From assembly GCA_017398825.1 (NCBI GenBank), contig JAFQEV010000012.1:1-64000 (forward strand): a stretch of 64,000 nt of DNA, written 5' to 3'. The notes under the pieces are model-generated. The model worked only from the letters and a program-made list of their open reading frames with translations. It ran no database searches and was not told where the DNA came from. The DNA comes from Clostridia bacterium (lineage in GTDB: Bacteria > Bacillota > Clostridia > Christensenellales > Borkfalkiaceae). A program made the position numbers and the translations under genes. Positions 8,451-16,908 of the stretch are shown here, piece after piece. Each line of letters opens with the position of its first letter. Position 1 is the first letter of the stretch.

Positions 8451-8710
8451 CTAAGGCGTTGGTTTGCGAGAAACGAGTTAGAAACGAGTTAGGCGAGGCA
8501 CAAGATTTTTTAACGGCGAAATAGACCTTTTTGGTCATCGAGATGTTAAAAAGTCGCAGTAACGACGCATAACGAAGTTTATAACTTGTTTCGTGAGAAA
8601 TGAGTTAGAAGCAAGCAAGACAAGGCTCGCAAAATTTGAGCGGGTGCAATAGACCTTGTTGGTCATTGCAGTCGCGCGAGTTTTGCAGAAACGCAGTATT
8701 GCGACGCTTA
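8451..8710. repeat. Dispersed structured repeat, copies R2 and R3
   Basis: Two tandem units fill this gap. R2 has outer arms GATTTTTTAAC (8504-8514) and GTTAAAAAGTC (8545-8555), pairing with one wobble, and an inner GACC/GGTC. R3 has outer arms at 8629-8642 and 8673-8686 (pairing with two wobbles and about one mismatch) and an inner TGCAAT (8645-8650) / ATTGCA (8665-8670). The flanks GAGTTAGGCGAGGC and GCAGTAACGACGCATAACG are shared with the other copies. The R3 edge runs into the stop codon of the ligase gene at 8708. Confidence 0.75.
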
Positions 8711-10990
8711 TAACTTATTTCTTTGGATTTTGCCACTTATAGTCTTGGGAAGTTCATCCTTGAACACTACTATTCGAGGATATTTGTAGGGAGCGGTGTG
8801 ATCTTTTACATACTTTTGAATTTCTTTCTTGAGTTCATCGGAGGGGGTCGTTCCCTTAGTTAAAACTATGCTTGCTTTAACTACTTGACCGCGAACTTCG
8901 TCAGGCTCGGCGGATACACCGCATTCTAATACGTAGGGAAGTTCCATTATAACGCTTTCAATCTCGAAAGGTCCGATGCGGTAGCCACTTGACTTGATAA
9001 CGTCGTCAACACGGCCAACGTACCAGAAGAACCCGTCCTCATCGCGCCAAGCGGTATCACCGGTGTGATAATAACCGTCGTGCCAAACCTCTTTGGTCTT
9101 TTCCTCATCGCGATAATAACCTTTGAATAAACCACAGGGAGCACCGTCAGCTACTCTAACTACGATTTCGCCCGTTTCGCCTACCTCTACCGACCTACCG
9201 TCACTATCAACGATATCAACGTCGTAAATAGGTGCAGGTTTGCCCATTGAGCCTATCTTGTGCGGAGCACCGGTCATATTGCCGATAATCATAGTGCTTT
9301 CCGTTTGACCAAAGCCTTCCATAATTTGAAGGCCGGTAATCTTTTCAAATTGACGGTACACCTCGGGGTTTAAAGCCTCGCCAGCAGTAGTCATGTGCTT
9401 GATTGAGGATAAATCGTATTTGGAAATATCTTCCTTTATGAGCATTCTAAGCATTGTGGGAGGTGCACAGAAGGTAGTAATTTGATGCTTTGCAAACATG
9501 GGGAGAATTTCACTCGCGTCAAAGCGATCAAAGTCGTAAACGAATATAGCTGCCTCGCAAAGCCATTGACCGTATAACTTTCCCCACATCGCCTTTGCCC
9601 AACCGGTATCGGAAATGGTAAAGTGCAAGCCGTTCGGGTCAACGTTGTGCCAGTATTTAGCCGTGTGGAAATGCCCTAACGGATAGGTGTGAGAGTGAGC
9701 GGCAATCTTGGGATAGCCGGTAGTGCCGGAAGTAAAGAACATAAGCATTAAGTCTTCACCGCAAGCGCTGTCCTCAGTTCTTTCAAAATGAGTGGAGAAA
9801 AGCTTGTACTCCTCGTCAAAGCTGTGCCAGCCTTCGCGAGTGCCGTTAACGGTAATCTTCGTGGTAACGCTCGGGCAAGAGGAAAGGGTTTCTTCGATAC
9901 GAGCGGGAACACCGTCGTCTACAGTAGATATAACCGCGGAAACGCCAGCAGCGTTGAAACGATATTCAAAATCGTGGGGCTGGAGTTGATTAGTTGCAGG
10001 TATTCCTATTGCGCCGAGTTTGTTGAGCGCAAGCATAGAAAACCAGTATTGATAGTGGCGCTTTAATACGAGTAATACTCTATCGCCTTTCTTAATGCCG
10101 AGCGATTTGAAATAGTTTGCCGCACGGTTGCTTTCTTTCTTGATATCTTTGAAAGTAAATCTTCTCTCGGTCTTATCCTTAGAGATATGGAGCATTGCAA
10201 GCTTGTCGGGGTCTTTTTCGGCAATCTTGTCCATTACGTCAAAGGCGAAATTGAACTTCTCGTGATTTTTGAAAGTGATTTTTGTGGGAGTGCCGTTCTC
10301 GTTGCGAATAACGTCAACGTAGTTTTTGTAAATTCTCGGTTTCTTTCCGTCGTCAATGAGCTTAGATTTGCTCTCGATAATCTTGCTCTCTTTAAGCTCG
10401 GGGATAGGCTCGCCCGTCGGGTTTAATACGATAGCGTAGAAGATACAATCTTTTCCACCAACCGCTCTTAAGCCGTGGGGGGCTTCGGAATTATAGTAAA
10501 TACTGTCACCAGGATTTAATACAACCTTGTGATTGCCAACCTGAACGAGTAAGTTACCGTCAACGATAATATCGCATTCCTGCCCGTCGTGCGTGGTGAG
10601 CTCTAAAGGTTTATCCTGCTCGGCCTCAGAGTATTTGCTAACGACGTATAGCGGCTCTGCAATTCTCGACCTAAAGGAACTTGCTAAGTTATAGTAAGTC
10701 ATACCGTGAGCGTTGCCTACGTTTTGACCGTTGCCAGCTCTCGTAACCGTAAAGGCTTTAAGCTTGGGGCTGTGACCTTCAATTATATCGGTAACGTCAA
10801 CCTTAAGCGCGTTTGCACAGCGATAGATAAATGCGAAGTTTAAGTCGCTTTTACCCTCCTCACAGTTTACGTATTCCTCTTCGGAAACACCCGTTTTGAA
10901 AGCCATATCGGAAATCGAAAGGTTTTCTATTAAACGGAGTTCTTTAATTCTATTTGCTATCTCTTGAATTTTAATAGTAAGTTGTTCCAT
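8708..10990 (-). CDS. HTH-cupin-acyl-CoA ligase fusion (Val T-box-controlled paralog)
   Basis: This 760-residue protein has three parts. An XRE-type helix-turn-helix covers about residues 8-68, a cupin about 115-190, and an AMP-dependent acyl-CoA synthetase about 240-760. Ligase motifs seen are the P-loop FFTSGTTGYPK near 425, GFGQTES near 555, YHTGDTAWRDEDG near 640, the hinge VDDVIKSSGYRIGP near 660, and the terminal catalytic Lys in PKTISGKIQ. It should join a carboxylic acid to CoA with ATP going to AMP. The acid is not readable from sequence; I infer isobutyrate or a similar branched acid from the Val-type T-box and the neighbouring oxidoreductase and aminotransferase. The HTH-cupin head may sense the acid or regulate transcription. 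An AAAGGG ribosome binding site precedes the start. Confidence 0.88.
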   Translation of the reverse strand: MEQLTIKIQEIANRIKELRLIENLSISDMAFKTGVSEEEYVNCEEGKSDLNFAFIYRCANALKVDVTDIIEGHSPKLKAFTVTRAGNGQNVGNAHGMTYYNLASSFRSRIAEPLYVVSKYSEAEQDKPLELTTHDGQECDIIVDGNLLVQVGNHKVVLNPGDSIYYNSEAPHGLRAVGGKDCIFYAIVLNPTGEPIPELKESKIIESKSKLIDDGKKPRIYKNYVDVIRNENGTPTKITFKNHEKFNFAFDVMDKIAEKDPDKLAMLHISKDKTERRFTFKDIKKESNRAANYFKSLGIKKGDRVLLVLKRHYQYWFSMLALNKLGAIGIPATNQLQPHDFEYRFNAAGVSAVISTVDDGVPARIEETLSSCPSVTTKITVNGTREGWHSFDEEYKLFSTHFERTEDSACGEDLMLMFFTSGTTGYPKIAAHSHTYPLGHFHTAKYWHNVDPNGLHFTISDTGWAKAMWGKLYGQWLCEAAIFVYDFDRFDASEILPMFAKHQITTFCAPPTMLRMLIKEDISKYDLSSIKHMTTAGEALNPEVYRQFEKITGLQIMEGFGQTESTMIIGNMTGAPHKIGSMGKPAPIYDVDIVDSDGRSVEVGETGEIVVRVADGAPCGLFKGYYRDEEKTKEVWHDGYYHTGDTAWRDEDGFFWYVGRVDDVIKSSGYRIGPFEIESVIMELPYVLECGVSAEPDEVRGQVVKASIVLTKGTTPSDELKKEIQKYVKDHTAPYKYPRIVVFKDELPKTISGKIQRNKL

Positions 10991-11013
10991 TTTTTCCCTT
11001 TGTGGAACGGTGT

Positions 11014-11290
11014 TAAAAAAACCCGCCCCATAGTTTTAGTAAACTTTGAGACGAGTTTTATCCCGCGGTACCACTCAATTTGTAAGCAATAAGCCTACCA
11101 CTTTAGAATCTAACAATTCCTATTCGTTAACGCAGAAATCACGGAGAGGTTCTACTCGGTTTAACTTTCTTCCTCTCGGCTCGGAAACTACAACCCTATA
11201 TCCACTCGCTACGGCTCGCACCAAACGCCGTTCTCTGTAAACGAGCTACGAATACAAGGACTTTTCGTCATTGCCTTTTAATTTAATTAT
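11014..11290 (-). promoter_or_regulatory. T-box riboswitch, candidate Val specifier
   Basis: On the minus strand the T-box core AGTGGTACCGCGG (11075-11063) is followed by a terminator whose arms, at 11057-11047 and 11030-11020, pair through several G-U pairs and lead into a T run. The ligase ATG is 23 nt beyond. The triplet ten bases before the stem I end GAGC is GTA (11191-11189), a Val codon. A 48-bp block (about 11098-11145) is identical to one in the leader at 15.7 kb, showing that the leader was duplicated together with its gene. Uncharged tRNA-Val would promote read-through. Confidence 0.9.
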
Positions 11291-11295
11291 ATTAA

Positions 11296-11323
11296 ATTTA
11301 CCACTACTTTAAAATATTGTCAA
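11296..11323 (-). promoter_or_regulatory. Candidate promoter of the Val T-box leader
   Basis: On the minus strand TTGACA (11323-11318) is followed 17 nt later by TAAATT, a weak -10; an AATATAAT sequence lies a little further downstream. The remaining 11324-11435 gap holds nothing else I can support. Confidence 0.5.
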
Positions 11324-11435
11324 CGATTTTTACTGCCGAAAATAAAAATTTATGCCGTTTAATTGCCCCGTTTTGCTTTTTTCTGTTTTTACGATTGCCT
11401 AGTTAACGTCGGTTGATAGGAGTTCTCCGTTTTGA

Positions 11436-12857
11436 TTATACGCGGTATTCTTTCTTTCCACCGTGCCCACCGAAGATACTCCACTCTCCGCCACTTAACT
11501 TTTTAATAAACTCGGCGCGCTCTAAAGCACAAAGGTTCTTATCAGTGTCAACCGAAGTCATTAAGATAGGCGCGTATTTGTTGTAATTTGCTTGATTTTC
11601 GGTGAGGCCGTGAACGTTTATAAAAACGTCACCTGTAAAAGCGATTTTATGCGTTTGTTCAATTAAGATTATCTCTCCGCTAAGATGCCCGCCTTTACCT
11701 TCGTAAACTTCAAAATTAAGCTCGCCAACAGTAAAATCTCCTATGCGTTCGAGGGGAAATTCTAAGTTGGATTTATTCCAAGAGGGGCGAACTTTATCCT
11801 TTTCAACCGCCTTGTACTCGGTTAAAATTTTGCAAATATTGATATAAGGTTTATGCAAAACGTTACTCTCTCTAAACCCCATCGAATTATCAGCCTCAGA
11901 AAATAAGCACTCCGCCGTTTTTTGACTTGCTATAACTTGGTCAAACTCGCTGAGTAAACCCGCGTGGTCTACGTCTGCGTGAGTGAGAAGTATCTTTTCG
12001 TTTTCAAAATCAGGAATTAAGGTCTTGAAAAGTTTAAGCATCTCTTTTTTGTAACACGCGTACCCGGAATCAACGAAAATTCTTTCTCCAAGACTTTCGA
12101 TAATCGCCGTATTGCTACCACAATCGGGTTCTATCAACGTTATCGACGTGTTTTTTGTTATGGCGTGTTTAGTTATTCTTGGCTTAAAGTTTTCACCTTT
12201 ACTCTTTGCTAAAAGTTCAGCAAATCTGCTGATACTATCAAACGTTTTATACGGGGAAAGACCCGTTTCGTCAAGCGTTTGCATGGCAAGATTAACGTTT
12301 ACGAGTAAATCTTCTTTTCTTTGAGGATCTAATGCCATCGTCTTTACGAGCCCGTCAACGTAAGAATTGTAAAATAAGCTGTTATCGAAAACCCTTTCTG
12401 TGTTGTTGTAATTAATAATTCTAACTTCGCACAGCTTTCGCGCCTGCACCAAAAAATCATCTAATATAGAGGGGTCGTTAACGTATAAGCCCATTTTGAA
12501 AAACTGATATTTGCTACCGTTCTCTTGAGAACTTATGTACGAGATGTTAAGGCTGTAATTGTTGATAAGTTCTAAAACTGCAGTTACACTACCCGGGCAA
12601 TCTTCCAAACGGAATTCAAGCAAAACTATTTTGCTGTTTTCTTGTTCGTTTGAAAGATAACCTATTCCCTTGAGCATTTCGGTTGCTTTTTCAAGTTGAG
12701 ATTGCTCTCCTTCAACGTCAATAAACAAGGTGTGGGAGTCAACCGCTTTGTTGTAACTTACTCTGGTTATGTTTACGCCGAGTTTAGAAAAACATTTGCT
12801 AGCTTTTAAGAACGAACCTATATGATTGGGCATATTAGTAACAAAAGTTTTTTTCAT
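11436..12857 (-). CDS. ACT-ACT-metallo-beta-lactamase protein
   Basis: This 473-residue protein begins with two ACT-like amino-acid-binding domains, about residues 1-70 (TNMPNHIGSFLKASKCF) and 77-150 (RLEDCPGSVTAVLELI). A linker follows, then a metallo-beta-lactamase fold from about 225. The metal motif is THADVDHAG near residue 293, with GKGGHLSGE near 393 and FTGDVFINVHG near 415; the fold supplies a dinuclear metal hydrolase site. I do not know the substrate. A thioester is plausible given the acyl-CoA enzymes on both sides, with the ACT domains sensing an amino acid. It lies between the two T-box ligases on the same strand. No good ribosome binding site precedes the start. Confidence 0.8.
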   Translation of the reverse strand: MKKTFVTNMPNHIGSFLKASKCFSKLGVNITRVSYNKAVDSHTLFIDVEGEQSQLEKATEMLKGIGYLSNEQENSKIVLLEFRLEDCPGSVTAVLELINNYSLNISYISSQENGSKYQFFKMGLYVNDPSILDDFLVQARKLCEVRIINYNNTERVFDNSLFYNSYVDGLVKTMALDPQRKEDLLVNVNLAMQTLDETGLSPYKTFDSISRFAELLAKSKGENFKPRITKHAITKNTSITLIEPDCGSNTAIIESLGERIFVDSGYACYKKEMLKLFKTLIPDFENEKILLTHADVDHAGLLSEFDQVIASQKTAECLFSEADNSMGFRESNVLHKPYINICKILTEYKAVEKDKVRPSWNKSNLEFPLERIGDFTVGELNFEVYEGKGGHLSGEIILIEQTHKIAFTGDVFINVHGLTENQANYNKYAPILMTSVDTDKNLCALERAEFIKKLSGGEWSIFGGHGGKKEYRV

Positions 12858-12910
12858 AATGCGAAAAATAATACAAATTAAGTTTCAGTTTCTACGCAGT
12901 ATTGCAACGC

Positions 12911-13300
12911 TTATAACTTGTTTCGTGAGAAATGAGTTAGAAACGAGTTAGGCGAGGCTCGCAAAATTTGAGCGGGTGCAATAGACCTTGTTGGTCATTG
13001 CAGTCGCGCGAGTTTTGCAGAAACGCAGTATTGCGACGCCTATGCCGACTTGTATAAGGCGTTAGTTTGGGTATTAGACAAGGCGTGCGAGCATTTGCGA
13101 TAGGAGGGACTTTTGTACACGAGTGAGCAAAGCACAGCACAACGCAGTATTGCGACGCCTATGCCGACTTTAATAAGGCGTTAGTTTGCGAGAAACGAGT
13201 TAGAAACGAGTTAGACGAGGCACAAGATTTTTTAACGGCGAGATAGACCTTTTTGGTCATCGAGATGTTAAAAAGTCGCAGTAACAAAGTATAACGAAGT
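12911..13300. repeat. Dispersed structured repeat, copies R4-R6
   Basis: Three tandem units separate the ACT-MBL gene from the second ligase. R4 (12911-13050) is almost identical to R3. R5 (13055-13170) is a more diverged unit. R6 (13171-13300) is almost identical to R2, with GATTTTTTAAC/GTTAAAAAGTC arms. Each unit is bounded by GGCGTTAG-type left flanks and CGCAGTATTGCGACGC or GCAGTAAC right flanks. R6 runs directly into the stop codon of the ligase at 13301. Confidence 0.75.
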
Positions 13301-15568
13301 TTATAACTTGTTTCTCTGGATTTTGCCACTTATAGTCTTGGGCAACTCATCTCTAAATACAACTACACGGGGGTACTTGTAGGGAGCGGTGTGGTCTTTT
13401 ACGTACTTTTGAATTTCTTTCTTGAGTTCTTCGGAGGGGGTTGTTCCCTTAGTTAAAACTATGCTTGCTTTGACCACTTGACCGCGAACCTCATCGGGAA
13501 CGGCGGATACACCGCACTCTAATACGTAGGGAAGTTCCATTATAACGCTTTCAATCTCGAAAGGTCCGATGCGGTAGCCACTTGACTTGATAACGTCGTC
13601 AACACGGCCAACGTACCAAAAATATCCGTCCTCATCGCGCCAAGCGGTATCACCGGTGTGGTAAACACCGTCGTGCCAAGCCTCGTTAGTTTTAGTTTCG
13701 TCAAGATAGTACTCTTTGAATAAACCGCAAGGAACTTCCTTGTCGGTATGAATTACGATTTCGCCAACCTCACCTGCAGGGAGGGAATTGCCGTCCGCAT
13801 CGACAACGTCAACGTCAAATTGCGGAGAGGCTTTACCCATCGCACCGATTTTGGGAGTTGTGCCGTAAAGATTTGCTATAGCTAAGGTCGTTTCAGTTTG
13901 ACCAAAGCCCTCCATTATTTCAAGCCCGGTTGCGTCTTTAAACTGCTTAAACACCTCGGGGTTTAACGCCTCGCCGGCAGTAGTCATGTGATGGATAGAG
14001 GATAAATCGAACTTGGAAAGGTCGCCTCTTATCAACATTCTGAGCATCGTAGGAGGAGCGCAGAAGGTGGTGATATTGTACTTTGCAAACATGGGAAGTA
14101 TGTCGTTTTCGTCAAACTTATCAAAGTCGTAAACGAACACAGCGCCCTCGCAAAGCCATTGACCGTAAAGTTTGCCCCAGAGGGATTTGCCCCAGCCGGT
14201 ATCGGAAATAGTTAAGTGTAAACCGTCACGCTCACAGCAATGCCAGTATTTTGCCGTTACGAAATGGCCGAGCGCGTAAGTGTGCTTGTGCGCCGCCATT
14301 TTGGGATTGCCGGTAGTTCCAGAAGTGAAGAACATTAAAGCGGTTTCATCTCCGCAAGACGCGCCCTCCGATCTCTCGTACTTACCCGAGAATAAGGGGT
14401 ATTCTTTATCGAAATCGTGCCAACCGTCCTTAGCTCCTCCAACCATTACTAAATGCTCGACTTGAGGGCATTTTTTAGCGGCGCTTTGAGCGTACTCAAA
14501 GGTGTCGCCATCGGCGGTACATACGATTGCCTTAACTCCTGCGGAGTTATATCTATATTCGAAATCGTGCTCTTTAAGCTGATTAGTTGCAGGAATTGCA
14601 ACTGCGCCGATCTTGTGAAGTGCAACCATTGCAAACCAGAATTGATAATGCCTTTTTAAAACGAGCATAACCTTATCGCCACGCTTGATGCCTAAGGAGG
14701 TAAAGTAGTTGGCAACCCTGTTGCTTTCCGTCTTTATATCCTTAAAGGTAAAACGGCGCTCGTTCTTGTGTTTATCGAGGTGGAGCATTGCAAGTTTATC
14801 GGGATATTTTTTAGCGATAACGTCAACCACGTCAAAGCCGAAGTTAAAGGTATCGGTATTTTTAAACTTAACGTCTAAAAGCCTACCGTCACCGTCCTCA
14901 ACGACGTCAACGAACTTCTCGCAAACGAGGCTCTCGCTCTTTTTAGCAGCCATAACGCTCTTTCTAACGACGGTTTCCTCCGTATCGTCACCAGACATTA
15001 CCACCGCACAGAACACACAGTCCTCTCCGTCAACGGCAATCATTCCGTGAGGGGTGGAAGAGTTATAATAAATACTGTCACCCTCGGATAAAACTTCAAC
15101 GTGATCGCCTATTTGAACTTTGAGCTTACCGCTCAACACGAGGTCGAATTCTTGACCGCTGTGCGTAGTTAAGTGAATGGGCTTGTTTTGCTGAGATGCG
15201 GAATACTCGTACTTAACGTAATATGGCTCGGCAAGTTTGTTTTTAAACTTAGGAGCAAGGTTCGCTATATTTATACCGTCCTCTTTCGCCGTTTCCTGAC
15301 CTTTGCCTTTTCTCGTTACGGTGTAGGAAGAAAGCTTTGCACTCCTACCCTCTAAAAGTTCCGTCATTTCAACGCCGAAAGCAAGGGCGCACTTGTGGAT
15401 AAATGAGAAAGGAATATCTACTTTTCCGCTCTCGTACGTAATGTAGCGCTCTTCTGTAACGTCTGTTTTTTCAGCCATCGAGTATACGGAAAATCCCATA
15501 ATTTCACGCAACTCCTTAATTCTCGTTGCAATCTCTGATAACTGATTAAAAGTGTTGTTGCTGTTCAT
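13301..15568 (-). CDS. HTH-cupin-acyl-CoA ligase fusion (Ile T-box-controlled paralog)
   Basis: This 755-residue paralog of the ligase at 8708-10990 has the same order: HTH about residues 10-70, cupin about 120-195, ligase about 245-755. Motifs include FFTSGTTGNPK, GFGQTET, YHTGDTAWRDEDG, DVIKSSGYRIGP and the terminal PKTISGKIQ. Residues about 655-755 are nearly identical to the paralog, with a stretch of about 100 bp identical in DNA, while the HTH and cupin regions have drifted. This suggests a shared catalytic C-terminus and different sensing. The start has a strong AGGAGG site. By analogy with the Ile-type leader it may activate 2-methylbutyrate; the substrate is inferred. Confidence 0.88.
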   Translation of the reverse strand: MNSNNTFNQLSEIATRIKELREIMGFSVYSMAEKTDVTEERYITYESGKVDIPFSFIHKCALAFGVEMTELLEGRSAKLSSYTVTRKGKGQETAKEDGINIANLAPKFKNKLAEPYYVKYEYSASQQNKPIHLTTHSGQEFDLVLSGKLKVQIGDHVEVLSEGDSIYYNSSTPHGMIAVDGEDCVFCAVVMSGDDTEETVVRKSVMAAKKSESLVCEKFVDVVEDGDGRLLDVKFKNTDTFNFGFDVVDVIAKKYPDKLAMLHLDKHKNERRFTFKDIKTESNRVANYFTSLGIKRGDKVMLVLKRHYQFWFAMVALHKIGAVAIPATNQLKEHDFEYRYNSAGVKAIVCTADGDTFEYAQSAAKKCPQVEHLVMVGGAKDGWHDFDKEYPLFSGKYERSEGASCGDETALMFFTSGTTGNPKMAAHKHTYALGHFVTAKYWHCCERDGLHLTISDTGWGKSLWGKLYGQWLCEGAVFVYDFDKFDENDILPMFAKYNITTFCAPPTMLRMLIRGDLSKFDLSSIHHMTTAGEALNPEVFKQFKDATGLEIMEGFGQTETTLAIANLYGTTPKIGAMGKASPQFDVDVVDADGNSLPAGEVGEIVIHTDKEVPCGLFKEYYLDETKTNEAWHDGVYHTGDTAWRDEDGYFWYVGRVDDVIKSSGYRIGPFEIESVIMELPYVLECGVSAVPDEVRGQVVKASIVLTKGTTPSEELKKEIQKYVKDHTAPYKYPRVVVFRDELPKTISGKIQRNKL

Positions 15569-15663
15569 GGGTTACATACCTCCTTAAAAAACAATTTAAT
15601 ATTTATAAGCGTTTAATCGCCTTATAGATGAGTTTTTGTTTAATTACTTAGAAAATTTGAAAA

Positions 15664-15925
15664 TAAAAAAATTCGTCTCAAAAAATACTTTGAGACGAAT
15701 GTTGTTACATACGCGGTACCACTCAAATTGCAATCTTGCGACTGCCACTTTAGAATCTAACAATTCCTATTCGTTAACGCAGAAATCACGGAAAGCGTCT
15801 ACTATAATTTCGGGCTTTCGACTCGGAAGGGATAGGTTATTAAACGCTCGTTGTTGACTCACACCACCCGTCAACTCTCTGTAAACTCCCGTTTAGCCTT
15901 TCTTCGTCACAGTCTTTGTGGGTTA
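15664..15925 (-). promoter_or_regulatory. T-box riboswitch, candidate Ile specifier
   Basis: On the minus strand the core AGTGGTACCGCG (15723-15712) precedes a perfect terminator stem (15700-15691 with 15680-15671) and a T run. The AGAGAG motif and a GTTGAC/GTCAAC hairpin mark stem I. The triplet ten bases before its GAGT end is ATC (15833-15831), an Ile codon. The block identical to the Val leader covers about 15746-15793, but the specifier regions differ, as expected if the duplicated cassette changed tRNA specificity. Confidence 0.9.
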
Positions 15926-15957
15926 TTAAATTAAGGCGATTATACACCCGTGAAAAA

Positions 15958-16770
15958 CTACTTGTCAACTGTTTTTTCAAACTTTTTCAAAATTTTTTTC
16001 GGAGGTATTCCGTATGCTTTTTTGAATTTGTATGAAAAATAATTACTATCGTTAAACCCGCAGGCAAACGCAACCTGGTTGACGGAGCGCCCCGGCTCGT
16101 TCTTTAACATGTACTCCGCCTTTTGCAAGCGGTAAAGAGTTAAGTACTCGGAAAAGCCAAAGCCCGTTTCCTTTTTAAACGTGCGCGAGAGGTGCTCGGG
16201 GCTTACCGAAAACGCCTCCGCCACCCCGGAAAGCGTTACCTCGCCGTGATAATTTTCTTGAATGTATTTTACCGCCCTTTCGATAAACGCGCTACCGGAC
16301 GGCGTTTCGCTTTGCTCTTTAGCGTTTCTAACGAGCAAGAAGATAAGCTCGTAGGTTAAGCCTTTGAGGGCGTCCACCGAATACTCGTCACTCTTTCTAT
16401 ACTCGAAATCGATTTTCTTCATTACCCTCTCGCACTCGGCGGTAACTTGAGAACGGCGGAATACGTGAGGGAGGGAATTGAGTTCACCCCTAACGCTTTT
16501 AGGAACAAAACGCTCCGAGCAGTTTATAAGCCAGCGGTCGTGAAATTCGGTATCGTAGGTCGTTTTGTGAATAATTCCGCTCGGAATAAACACTAAATCG
16601 CCCGTTTCCACCCTGTAGGACTTATCGTCGATAAAGTAATTACAACTACCCCTCTTCATATAATATATTTCAATTATAGAATGATAGTGACTTGACGACT
16701 TGTTTCCCTTTATTTTGGACGCCTGCTGAAAATAATAATCGGTGACCGTTAAAACGCTTTTTTCTTCCAT
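15958..16770 (-). CDS. AraC-family regulator of the uronate operon
   Basis: This protein of about 270 residues has an N-terminal cupin sensor (HYHSIIEIYYMKRG near residue 33; GDLVFIPSG near 60) and a C-terminal double helix-turn-helix. The HTH region includes TLSGVAEAFSVSPEHLSRTFKKETG near 195, with NQVAFACGFNDSNYFSYKFKKAYG ending the second motif. It is divergent from uxaB-uxaA-uxaC and probably activates that operon in response to a uronate. I place the start at 16770: a TTGATT-17-TATACT promoter ends 8 nt before that ATG and there is no ribosome binding site, so the mRNA is probably leaderless. Confidence 0.88.
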   Translation of the reverse strand: MEEKSVLTVTDYYFQQASKIKGNKSSSHYHSIIEIYYMKRGSCNYFIDDKSYRVETGDLVFIPSGIIHKTTYDTEFHDRWLINCSERFVPKSVRGELNSLPHVFRRSQVTAECERVMKKIDFEYRKSDEYSVDALKGLTYELIFLLVRNAKEQSETPSGSAFIERAVKYIQENYHGEVTLSGVAEAFSVSPEHLSRTFKKETGFGFSEYLTLYRLQKAEYMLKNEPGRSVNQVAFACGFNDSNYFSYKFKKAYGIPPKKILKKFEKTVDK

Positions 16771-16778
16771 ATAGGTTA

Positions 16779-16807
16779 AGTATAACAAGTAATATCAAAA
16801 AAATCAA
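16779..16807 (-). promoter_or_regulatory. Leaderless-type promoter of the AraC gene
   Basis: On the minus strand, TTGATT (16807-16802), a 17-bp spacer and TATACT (16784-16779) end 8 nt before the ATG at 16770. A TATAAT facing the other way at 16866-16871 probably belongs to uxaB. Confidence 0.7.
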
Positions 16808-16908
16808 GATTTTTACACTAAACTGTCAATGAAATTAAGGAAATATATATTGTTTTGACTTATGATATAATCGTAAATATGGCAATTATGCCTATAAGGA
16901 GAATAATT

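Noticed and set aside
8451-13300. Integron attC sites
   Set aside because: The repeats contain GTTAGGC-like ends and imperfect hairpins, but the GTT and AAC boxes are in the opposite order to attC sites, units are not spaced by small gene cassettes, and no integrase is present.
161-15925. Reading T-box specifiers next to the conserved AGTAG
   Set aside because: AGTAG lies in a separate hairpin 3' of the stem I GAGC end. Triplets there give inconsistent or stop-like codons. The position ten bases before GAGC matches glyQS and gives one consistent answer in all three leaders.
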